A stretch of DNA of 35,771 nucleotides from a virus. The DNA is taken from IMG/VR virus record IMGVR_UViG_3300046006_005879, positions 1 through 35,771 of that record. One strand, written 5' to 3'. Below, one piece after another: positions 1-7,600 of the stretch (positions are counted from its first letter, which is position 1; the number at the start of each line of letters is the position of its first letter). A program made the translations under genes and the position numbers. The notes beneath the pieces are model-generated. The model ran no database searches. It had not been told where the DNA came from and was given only the letters and a program-made list of their open reading frames with translations.

Positions 1-128
1 CTGGGAATCAACAAACTCCCCAAAACAGCCTGAAAACAATAAAATTGGAATCATTTTTAATTTAATTGAGTCTAGTATCAGAAGGAGAGTTTTATTTTCT
101 TTGTGGACCAATTGAAAGATTGAAAGTC

Positions 129-209
129 GCGGATGTGGCGAAATTGGTAGACGCACTGCTTTCAGGTGGCAGCGCCTTTGGTGTGAAGGTTCGAATCCTT
201 TCATCCGCA
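129..209 (+). tRNA. tRNA-Leu (anticodon CAG), probable prophage integration target
   Basis: A full class II tRNA can be folded. The acceptor arm GCGGATG at 129-135 pairs with CATCCGC at 202-208, followed by discriminator A209. The anticodon arm CTGCT/GGCAG encloses loop TTCAGGT, giving anticodon CAG (reads CUG, leucine). There is a long variable arm, and the T arm contains GGTTCGAATCC. CCA is not encoded. It is a host gene. A prophage starts directly after it and an integrase lies at the far end, so its 3' half is the likely attachment core. Confidence 0.96.
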
Positions 210-210
210 C

Positions 211-247
211 AAAAAAGCCCTCAATGTATATTAGAGGGCTTTTTTTC
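211..247 (+). terminator. Rho-independent terminator of the tRNA
   Basis: AGCCCTC and GAGGGCT form a perfect 7-bp stem around an 11-nt loop, followed by a run of seven T. An A-run precedes the stem, so it could act in both directions. It begins two bases after the tRNA. Confidence 0.9.
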
Positions 248-253
248 TGACCT

Positions 254-276
254 GTTGGGCAGTTTGTTGGGCAGTT
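254..276. repeat. Two 11-bp direct repeats beside the attachment region
   Basis: GTTGGGCAGTT occurs at 254-264 and again at 266-276, a 12-bp period, just past the tRNA terminator and before the first phage gene. Short direct repeats beside an attachment core are the usual form of integrase arm-binding sites. That role here is inferred from position only. Confidence 0.5.
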
Positions 277-298
277 GGATTTTTTTAACCTATCAGAT

Positions 299-682
299 TC
301 ACCTGTACATGATTCGTGCAGCCTCCCGAAGTGAGTTCAATCTGACTGTTATTACCTTGATTCCATCCACTGCCATCTTTGCCTCTTCCAGGCTTTCCAC
401 TTGTCTGAAAGCCAAAGGATGAATCTCAGGGATCTGAATTAATTTAATCAAAGGATTCTTTGGGTCGTTCCCTTTGGCCTGATCAGATAACCGGTCGTAA
501 CCCATCGAAACGAACTGATGCAAGTTGTCATGGATCTGAAGTTCCACCGCACCGTCACCTTCTTCCCCTTCGTAAATGTAATAAAAGACAGGTGAGGTGG
601 TCAAGACTTCTTCCAGCTTCTTGCTTTGAGCATTGACCCCAAATGATAAAAGCATCAATGCTAGTACTAGTAAATTTTTCAT
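299..682 (-). CDS. Secreted protein of unknown function
   Basis: A 127-aa protein that starts with a clear Sec signal peptide: MKN, a hydrophobic core rich in L, and a likely cleavage after VNAQ (about residue 19). The mature part is soluble and mixed in charge, and I recognise no family. It is the last gene before the attachment site, downstream of the lysis genes, a common position for lysogenic-conversion genes. It is preceded by an A/T-rich, Shine-Dalgarno-free leader typical of Bacteroidota. Export to the periplasm is well supported; function is unknown. Confidence 0.75.
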   Translation of the reverse strand: MKNLLVLALMLLSFGVNAQSKKLEEVLTTSPVFYYIYEGEEGDGAVELQIHDNLHQFVSMGYDRLSDQAKGNDPKNPLIKLIQIPEIHPLAFRQVESLEEAKMAVDGIKVITVRLNSLREAARIMYR

Positions 683-694
683 ATGTGTTTTAGT

Positions 695-862
695 TTAGAT
701 TCTTGTGTCTGGCATCACTGCCATTATCTTTCCGTAAGGTGTTTTCTTTGGGAGGTCCTTTCTGTCAACCTGCCTCGGGTCAAACCCATTTTCCACACAC
801 AACCTTCTCAGGCTATGGTAAACTGAGATTGACCCGTCAGGTTTGATCAGAAGATATTCCAT
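695..862 (-). CDS. Small hypothetical protein, translationally coupled
   Basis: A 55-aa protein. The frame is open further upstream to 907, but ATG at 862 shares its A with the TAA stop of the preceding gene (TAATG), which points to coupled translation from 862. It begins MEYLLIKPDGS and is basic toward the C-terminus. No family recognised. It belongs to the short accessory run downstream of the endolysin. Confidence 0.65.
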   Translation of the reverse strand: MEYLLIKPDGSISVYHSLRRLCVENGFDPRQVDRKDLPKKTPYGKIMAVMPDTRI

Positions 863-1299
863 TACTTTTTGAATAGTTTTGAGTAGACATTCTGAGCTTC
901 GATCCATGCTTCCTCAAAGCTCATTTCCCCATCAGTTAAATAGTAATTGATTCGCGCGGCAAATTCTTTCCAGAATTGTGCTTGCTCTGCCTCAGGTTTT
1001 AATTTGATCATTTCGATCAGTTGACCTACCACATCGCTTTGCTTGTCTTCTTGGAAAGCGTTGTGAGCCTTCAGCACTGATTCAGCCACTAAGGGAATGA
1101 TGCGCTCCAAAGCCTCCACGATCAAAGGCGCCCAGCCTCCCGGTATCAAAGAAGCAATTCGATTGTCCCATTGACCTGCCACTGCTTTCTTCAGCAGTTG
1201 GGTGACAGTCACAGCCACATAGCTGTTCTTCTTGATGAACCCGAAGAAGGTCTTCAGCGAGATCATAATCCACTGGCTTGCTTTTTTCATGAATGACAT
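862..1299 (-). CDS. Hypothetical protein with an N-terminal hydrophobic stretch
   Basis: A 145-aa protein. Residues about 9-33 are hydrophobic with interspersed lysines, so membrane association is possible but not certain. The C-terminal half is helical and rich in E, Q and K. It lies 10 nt downstream of the endolysin and its stop overlaps the next start. Being next to holin and endolysin it could assist lysis, but no spanin features (lipobox, or a membrane anchor with a long coiled coil) are evident. Function unknown. Confidence 0.7.
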   Translation of the reverse strand: MSFMKKASQWIMISLKTFFGFIKKNSYVAVTVTQLLKKAVAGQWDNRIASLIPGGWAPLIVEALERIIPLVAESVLKAHNAFQEDKQSDVVGQLIEMIKLKPEAEQAQFWKEFAARINYYLTDGEMSFEEAWIEAQNVYSKLFKK

Positions 1300-1309
1300 A
1301 ATAATTGGT

Positions 1310-1936
1310 TTAGATGAAGGATTGATATTTTAAAGTATTCTTGATCCTGTCAGGCATCCCGTGTGGTGTCACCTCTGACATGGCATTGCCTACGTTCACG
1401 GCTCTTGATACTTTCAGAATCGATTCGTTGCTCAGGTCTTTCGTGTATCTCCATATTCGATTGGCTTCGAAAAACCACAGAGCCGAGTCCATCGCATACA
1501 CCCCGGCAACAAGGTCAGGATGAGTCAGGATGGTAGGGTCTTTCTTCCACTGCGAAAACTTGGTATAGTTGTCCCTTCCGGTCAGTTGGATTGCACCTCT
1601 GCCAAGAAAGTGAAACCCATCATTCGGGTTGAGATTTCCCATCCTTCCACCGTACACATGATTTGCAATCACTGAAGGTTTCCTTTGGTGCTTCACCGCC
1701 AGAAGTTCATCCTGGTAATACTTTGCAAAAGTCTTTCGCAGACCTGCTGCAGAGTAGTTCAGGTTCTCATTCCAAAGCAAAAAGCCTCCCGTCTCCGCTT
1801 CGCATTGTCCCAGTAGATGGCAGAGCTGCACACCTGTGATGTTCCACTTCATCCGTAAAGCACCAAAGGTGATTCTTCCGATCACACCGTCTGGCTTGAG
1901 GTTGAGAGACTGCTGAAGAAGTTGGATAGGGTTCAT
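1310..1936 (-). CDS. Endolysin, glycoside hydrolase family 19 (chitinase-like muramidase)
   Basis: A 208-aa cell-wall hydrolase that cuts the glycan strand of peptidoglycan at lysis. Residues about 4-30 resemble a peptidoglycan-binding repeat (LLQQSLNLKPDGVIG). The GH19 core follows: CEAETGGF at 45-52 carries the probable catalytic glutamate, and GRGAIQLTGRDNY at 112-124 is a hallmark GH19 motif. The frame is open to 1984, but ATG at 1936 overlaps the stop of a small upstream gene (ATGA), and 1936 starts right at the binding repeat. No signal peptide, so it needs the holin to reach its substrate. Placed between holin and the attachment-site genes. Confidence 0.9.
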   Translation of the reverse strand: MNPIQLLQQSLNLKPDGVIGRITFGALRMKWNITGVQLCHLLGQCEAETGGFLLWNENLNYSAAGLRKTFAKYYQDELLAVKHQRKPSVIANHVYGGRMGNLNPNDGFHFLGRGAIQLTGRDNYTKFSQWKKDPTILTHPDLVAGVYAMDSALWFFEANRIWRYTKDLSNESILKVSRAVNVGNAMSEVTPHGMPDRIKNTLKYQSFI

Positions 1937-2022
1937 TTCTTTTTCTTGAATAGGTTTAGTATCGATTGAATCGGAAGCCTCCACGTGAGCGTGTTTGGGA
2001 TGTCCTTCTTTTTCTTGGACAT
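1933..2022 (-). CDS. 29-aa cationic amphipathic peptide in the lysis cassette
   Basis: A short reading frame between holin and endolysin. It starts at ATG 2022, 13 nt after the holin stop, and ends in a TGA overlapping the endolysin ATG (ATGA). Both ends are lysine clusters (MSKKKK, FKKKK) around a middle with hydrophobic spacing (LTWRLPIQSILNLF). Net charge is about +9. Its position and coupling suggest a real product. Either a membrane-active lysis helper or a mere translational leader for the endolysin would fit. Confidence 0.45.
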   Translation of the reverse strand: MSKKKKDIPNTLTWRLPIQSILNLFKKKK

Positions 2023-2035
2023 GCTGAAGCCTACA

Positions 2036-2512
2036 TCAGGAAGCTTCATCATCAGGCTTGTTCACTGTGTCCACCATTCGGCTGGCAAGCCTTGAAAAAA
2101 ATGTCATCAACGCATGGATTCCTTTTTCGATGAAGTCCACTGACTTGTGTCTGACTTTGGTCTTGATGCTGATGATACTGGCGAAAATAGAAACCAGGTC
2201 ATTCACCGCTATGATGTAGATGAATGCCTTCACCAGCCAAATGAGTTCGATTTTAAAGACCAACCCAAACCCAGCCACTAAAAAAGGAATCAGCAGGATG
2301 CCTATCTTGGCACCAATGCCCCAAATGAAAACCTGAAAGCTCAGTCCTTCATTCAGCTTCAAAGCTCTTGCCACCCCAAAGAGACTATCCACAAAAATTA
2401 AAATCAAAAGATAACCTACCTGCCCCAGTTCAATATTCAAAATGAGGAAAAGATAGATAAAGGATGTTTTGATTACAGTGGTGAGTGATTGGTCAAAGGT
2501 TTCCGTCTCCAT
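2036..2512 (-). CDS. Phage holin
   Basis: A 158-aa integral membrane protein with about four hydrophobic segments (roughly residues 15-28, 31-48, 66-86, 90-110) and a charged C-terminal tail. The layout and the motif FVDSLFGVARAL resemble the TcdE/phage holin 4-type family, which form the lesion that releases endolysin. The gene starts the lysis cassette. A copy of the late motif lies 45 nt upstream of its ATG, so it may have its own late promoter. Confidence 0.8.
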   Translation of the reverse strand: METETFDQSLTTVIKTSFIYLFLILNIELGQVGYLLILIFVDSLFGVARALKLNEGLSFQVFIWGIGAKIGILLIPFLVAGFGLVFKIELIWLVKAFIYIIAVNDLVSIFASIISIKTKVRHKSVDFIEKGIHALMTFFSRLASRMVDTVNKPDDEAS

Positions 2513-2557
2513 AGGTTTGTTCTATGGCGGTAAGTTGCAGACCTTTACACTGCAATC

Positions 2558-2579
2558 GTGTTAACAATGTTAGATTTGT
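2558..2579 (-). promoter_or_regulatory. Late motif copy 1 (upstream of holin)
   Basis: On the minus strand CTAACATTGTTAACAC (2573-2558) is followed toward the holin start. Including flanking bases, 22 bases are identical to the copy upstream of the portal gene. TAACA-T-TGTTA is an inverted repeat. No TTTG element lies 19-21 nt upstream, so a phage-encoded activator or a repressor operator are both possible. Confidence 0.55.
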
Positions 2580-2593
2580 TAGTTTGGTGTTAG

Positions 2594-2932
2594 TTACTCC
2601 AGCATCGGCACATTAAACACATAATTAATCAGCGCACCCTGACTCGCTCTCACATACGCCAGGGATCGGAAGGTCTTGTCTTTGCTGAAGGAGATCGTCC
2701 CGGTGGCATCACAGAGGATCTGCATATTTCCGTTTTCGTCGGTGTAGCCGGTGAGTGTGGTGGATGAATAGGGCGTATTTACTTCCATTCCCTCGATCGG
2801 TTTTCCGAGGCCGTTTTTCACGTTTACAAAAACAGTATCATCTGAGAAAGTGAGGATAATGCCTCTTAAACCAACAGGAACAAACTCTACTCCCTCGGAT
2901 AAAATAATTCCTTCCAGCCCTGTCAAACTCAT
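2594..2932 (-). CDS. Small virion protein with an Ig-like / carboxypeptidase-regulatory-like fold
   Basis: A 112-aa protein. Residues about 30-85 (VFVNVKNGLGKPIEGMEV, then TGYTDENGN) carry the alternation typical of bacterial Ig-like or CarboxypepD-regulatory domains often found on phage surfaces. It overlaps the upstream beta-rich tail protein by 4 nt (ATGA), so the two are co-translated and may act together at the tail tip. The fold is inferred from motifs; a receptor- or glycan-contacting role is a guess. Confidence 0.65.
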   Translation of the reverse strand: MSLTGLEGIILSEGVEFVPVGLRGIILTFSDDTVFVNVKNGLGKPIEGMEVNTPYSSTTLTGYTDENGNMQILCDATGTISFSKDKTFRSLAYVRASQGALINYVFNVPMLE

Positions 2933-4305
2933 ATCTCTCGGGTGTTAGAAAGTGTGATCAGAATATCAATGCTTCGGTAAAAGAAAGGAAGTATGGTGTC
3001 GGGATTGATGGCATTCTTGTCGGCATTGCCGTAAACTACGCCACCAAGGACGTGAAAACTAAGAGGCTGACCGTATTCCATCAAATACCATTGTCCTGAA
3101 ACTCCTACGCTATCATTATCCCAATCTGAAGGTGTTGATCTGTTAGGGTTGGTAAGTCTTGATGTCCTGATTTCGAATCGCAATCGCTCTGGTAAATCTC
3201 CAAGCGTATCTAGACTCAATAATCCATTGTAAGCATCAGGAACGTTGTTATTGAGTACTGAGGCCCCGAGTTCGTCTCCGTCAAAAAAGAAAGGGATTCT
3301 TAAATCAATTTTCTGTAAAGACATTAGAGCCTCTGAAATCTGCCCGGTAAGTCTTATTTTTCCAAAAGGCTGACCTGCTACTATTTTATAAACACCTGCT
3401 GAAACCTCATCAACGTCTGTGAAACTGATCGTAAAGTTTTCATCGTCAAAAGTCACATATTTTCCGGCTCTTGCGCCACCTACTGTTGAAATCGAATTTG
3501 TCCTCTTCAATAAATCTGATTCAGGTCGAACAACTCTTGTTGCCTCATCTATTATCATTGGATCACAGGTAAAATTCCCGTCCACATAAACGTTTGCATA
3601 AATTGAACTAATATCAGGAATTGCTCCATTTGCATCTGGTCTAGTTCCTCCGTTTATGTCTTTTTTCAACTCGTACAAAACTCCCCCAACGCTAACAGGG
3701 CCATTTATACAATTATTAGAATAATCCTTTAGGGCTGTATCAATAGCCGTTTGCAAAAGGAAAAGAGTTGTGTCTTTACTAAAATAACAATTCTGCATTA
3801 TCTGGATATGTCTAACGTTTCCACCCGAACCATTAGAGTTTACCGAAGCCCCAAAAAATGAATTGTTGTACATTCTTATTCTGTCAATCGTTACCGATAC
3901 AATTTCAACCGTGTCCAAAAAAGAGCAATCATTTATGCCTCTGGTGGTTGGATCAGTCAAAAAGAAGGAAGCTAAAATGGGTGTCTCAATTACGCATTTT
4001 CTCCAATTTGGCGCGTTCACTAAAAAATTAATATTTCTTAAAGTTAATCCTGTGTATTTATGCGTACCAGCTCCAAACCCTGCATTGCCTATGAAATCGA
4101 TAACTACCTTTCCATCTGCCTCCAATGTTTTACTTGCTGATCCTCCTGCTCCATTATAAGTTCCAGACCCTACAACTGCTATCGCCGTTGAAGATGGAAG
4201 TGCCGAAATTGAAGCTTTTGGTAAAGTTGGAGAAGTCCCTGCGTTAAGGTCGTCACCGCCCCATTGGCTCACATAATAGGTTCCTGTTTTCCTAAACTGG
4301 CTCAT
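2929..4305 (-). CDS. Tail fibre/spike protein, probable beta-helix
   Basis: A 458-aa protein. The first half has short beta-strand turns rich in N, S and G (GLTLRNINFLV, IDRIRMYNNSFFG, HIQIMQNCYFS), the texture of parallel beta-helix tail spikes. The start YYVSQWGGDDLNAGTS resembles the N-terminal edge of right-handed beta-helix proteins. The C-terminal half has longer beta-rich segments. It lies in the tail-tip block and overlaps both neighbours by 4 nt. Probable host-surface recognition; no catalytic site identified. Confidence 0.7.
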   Translation of the reverse strand: MSQFRKTGTYYVSQWGGDDLNAGTSPTLPKASISALPSSTAIAVVGSGTYNGAGGSASKTLEADGKVVIDFIGNAGFGAGTHKYTGLTLRNINFLVNAPNWRKCVIETPILASFFLTDPTTRGINDCSFLDTVEIVSVTIDRIRMYNNSFFGASVNSNGSGGNVRHIQIMQNCYFSKDTTLFLLQTAIDTALKDYSNNCINGPVSVGGVLYELKKDINGGTRPDANGAIPDISSIYANVYVDGNFTCDPMIIDEATRVVRPESDLLKRTNSISTVGGARAGKYVTFDDENFTISFTDVDEVSAGVYKIVAGQPFGKIRLTGQISEALMSLQKIDLRIPFFFDGDELGASVLNNNVPDAYNGLLSLDTLGDLPERLRFEIRTSRLTNPNRSTPSDWDNDSVGVSGQWYLMEYGQPLSFHVLGGVVYGNADKNAINPDTILPFFYRSIDILITLSNTREI

Positions 4306-4616
4306 ATCATAATTTTTTTATCGGATGAAATAGCAATTAGATTCTTAGAGTCTCCATCGCTTGAATATGCAATTACCCTTTCCACCGTGCCTTTCTCATG
4401 GATATATCGGAGCTTCGTAGCTCTCCAAAGCAGGTCAGTTCCTCGGACTGTTTCCCCAGCCACAAATTCAGCTTTCGACTCCTCCATGATCTTCGATACA
4501 GGATCTTCCTTCCAGCGGATTTGATTCTCGTAGGCTTCGACCGCTTCTTTGGCAGACTTTACCTTGCTTAGAAGGTTAAGGGCCTTCTCGTATTCCAGTT
4601 GTGTGACTTCTGCCAT
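4302..4616 (-). CDS. Small tail-region protein, possible fibre assembly factor
   Basis: A 104-aa protein. The N-terminal 50 residues are predicted helical and charged (TQLEYEKALNLLSKVKSAKE); the C-terminal half is shorter and beta-like. It sits 3 nt after the large tail-tip protein and overlaps the fibre gene by 4 nt. Small helical proteins in this position are often fibre chaperones or connectors, but there is no recognised family here. Confidence 0.6.
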   Translation of the reverse strand: MAEVTQLEYEKALNLLSKVKSAKEAVEAYENQIRWKEDPVSKIMEESKAEFVAGETVRGTDLLWRATKLRYIHEKGTVERVIAYSSDGDSKNLIAISSDKKIMI

Positions 4617-4619
4617 TTC

Positions 4620-7600
4620 TTAGGTGTTTTGGATTTGAAGCGTGACTTTATTTTCAGGGGTGTATTCGAGAAAGAACCGATTCCAGACCCCAGCGACATT
4701 GACGTAGTTGTCAAAGTTGCATTCGATCGGGCTTGCCCACATCGGCTTGTTTGTGCCATCTGCCATGAAATAGTAGATGGTTTTCTTTGCGTAAGCTGCA
4801 CCTGTCGCGTCCACGGAAAGGGAAACTGTGCCGGTGATCACATGGGAGAAAGAATAATCATCATCAAATAACAATTCGAAGTCAATCGCTCCGGTGCCTG
4901 GATTCGCAGCTCCGGAAGTATCCATGATCTGCACCACAGGATTTCCTTGAGGGCTCCATTCTATTCTGATCCGGTTCCATTCACCGTTGGTATTGTTCCA
5001 GCCATCATAGAGAATCGAGAAATTGTCTGAAGTCTTGAAAGTTGGTTTATCCACCCCGTTAGCCTTCACATACAGGACGGTGTGATTGGGGAAAGTTCGG
5101 GCAAGTGTCGTGTTAACCGAAATCTCCACCGGTCCCGCCATCTCGTGGGAATACCGATAGTTCTGGTCGAAAGGAATGACCGGAAAGCCGGTGAGTAAGG
5201 TGAGGCCGGAAGTTCCTCCGCCACCGCCTGTTGAATTGATAGTCACATTTCCAGTGCCAACCAATCTACCCGTCAAGGTTCCAGAAAGTGATACGTTAGT
5301 CCCTGCTATCAAATCCCCTTTTAAAAATTCAGGTTCTGCATTAATTTCCGCAGGTGTAGGAAAAGTAAGTATTGGATTGTCTGGATCGGTGTTATCTACT
5401 CCATCCCCTGTGACCGAAGCAATACCTCCTCCCACTCCCACATCTGCCATCGTGGCAAATGGATTGGCTGTACTTGGTGAAGCTGCTGCTGCTGCTGCGT
5501 CTGCCTGGTCTTTGGTCACATGATACCTTTCTGTTGAAGTACCACCCTGAAGACCTAATAAAGTATTGTGAGTATTAGATGAGACAGGCTGATCGACTCC
5601 GCCTTGTAGTTTTACATTATCCAAATAGAATCCTGCATGTGTGCCTCCGCCTTTCATTGCAAATCTTATTTCGATTGCTTTGATCGTAGTAGTCAGGAAC
5701 GTGAACAAAGTCAGATCCAACCCGATGAACTGGTAAGCCAAAGAAGCTCTGTTGAATTGAATTGATACAGCATTCGAAGCAGGAGCCAAAGAAGCATCCA
5801 GGAAGATCACCGAGATCAGTTGATTGTTTGCCATCGTGGCAATCAGATCAAGATCAAACCCCAAAGTCGCATCTGTCAACGTGGTCAGATCGATGGTACT
5901 CGCTCGGGTGAATCTTACTTTGTATTGATTCGCGATTTCGGTTGACTTCACGGCCTTGGTTCCGCTCTTTGGATTGTCCGTACTTGCCGGGTCCATCGTG
6001 CCTATGCCTGTCTTACTTACAGTCCACTCTGTATTTTCCAGATACACATCTTCAGTCACCACACTTGGAGGTACGGTTGCAAGTGCAGGAACCAAAACTA
6101 CCAATCCTTCGACTTCTGTTTCCGGATCTACCTGCGGAATGGTAGGAGAAGCCGCAGCCGTTCCTTTCAAATAGAAAAGTTCGGCAACTCCTGCACTCAC
6201 ATACCTCCACCCCAAGACATCGAATCTGTCAAAGCTTGCATCTGCTGCATCCAAGGTGGAAGCTGAAGCAGGTGCTGTCAATATTTCCCCTGTTGCTACA
6301 ATCGCAAGTGAAGACACATAAGAGAATCCGGTCCCTGTATATTGAATAGTCCCTCCACTGAGTAGCCCATACTGAGGAATGTTTGGCAACTGCGAAAGCG
6401 TGACAAACTCATCTGCCTCCACTCCAGGCAATCCTCTCACTGGTTTGTCAAATTGATACTGAATTATATCTTCTGCAAAATCTCGGATAGCTTTGATTCC
6501 CGAATCCTCAAACCTGCCATCCCTGATAATAGGAATCACATCATCCAAGTCTCCCAAATCAACCGGAACAGAAGGAGCCACGGGTTCGGTGCTTCCTTCA
6601 CCATCCGGACCGCCTCCACTGTTTGATCCTGTGTTGGGAGAAGAACCTGACTTCGCTTCTTGGACTACTCGGATTTCTACCGTGGTTTCGGTTTGGTTTA
6701 TTTCTACAAAGTCCGGAGACCATTCTCCGCTCTTGGCATTCCATTCACCACCGGTGAGAAGGAACTTCCGATCTGGTTCGTTTACTGTGTCTTCGTAATT
6801 AGAAAGCCGTGAAGAGTCCGCGCGGTATCTCCCACCCATCAATCGGTAAGTAGTTCGCTGGTATTGGTTGGCAAGCTCTCTGCAAAGCAACTCAGCAAGC
6901 GGAAGAGATTCCGTCACACCTGCCCGGCTCCACTCACTTGTCGGTGAATCGTTCACGATCTTGGCATTCTGACTCATGACCGTGGCCACGTCTCCAAGTT
7001 CGATCTTCAGTTCTTCGAGTGTCGAAGTATAAGTCTCGGGATTGTTGGTCTTGTAATAGACCCGCTCATTCTGAAGAGCCGGATTATCCACCAGGTTGAT
7101 CTGAACATTGTCCACGTCAAAGACATAGATCACTTTACTCACAGATCCCACTTGAACTATTTGATACAGGTAGAGACTCACGTCACCGTCTTCCGGTATC
7201 TCTACCGATGGAAGCACGATGTCTTCCCATCGCATCACTTCCGCGATCTTCCATTGGATTCGTGTTTCTGTTGGTGTCCAGGTCGCCACATCTCCTGTCA
7301 CAGATAGCCACTTGGTGCCACACTTCACCGCGATGTTGAAGTAAGCCTCCACCAATCTGTTGTCTGATCCGTACGTATTGGCACGGAAGCGGCAAGCAAC
7401 CTGAATCAAGTTGCCTACCTCTTTCTTGATCGGAAATGGTTTCGAAATCAATCTTCCCACCGGATCGCCAAAGGACCGCACGACATCGTAAATATTGATG
7501 AAGTTGTTACTTGTCTTTAAATCTATTTTTTCTGTGACCCTACGCACCCGACCCAGCGAAGTGGAGTTGGTGAATGGGAATACTTCTAATTTATCATACG

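Noticed and set aside
66-422. 118-aa plus-strand open frame across the tRNA
   Set aside because: It runs through the tRNA-Leu, its terminator and the antisense of the secreted protein gene; no protein features.
1310-1984. Longer endolysin beginning at 1984
   Set aside because: The extra 16 residues are unlike the family, and ATG 1936 is coupled to a small upstream frame.
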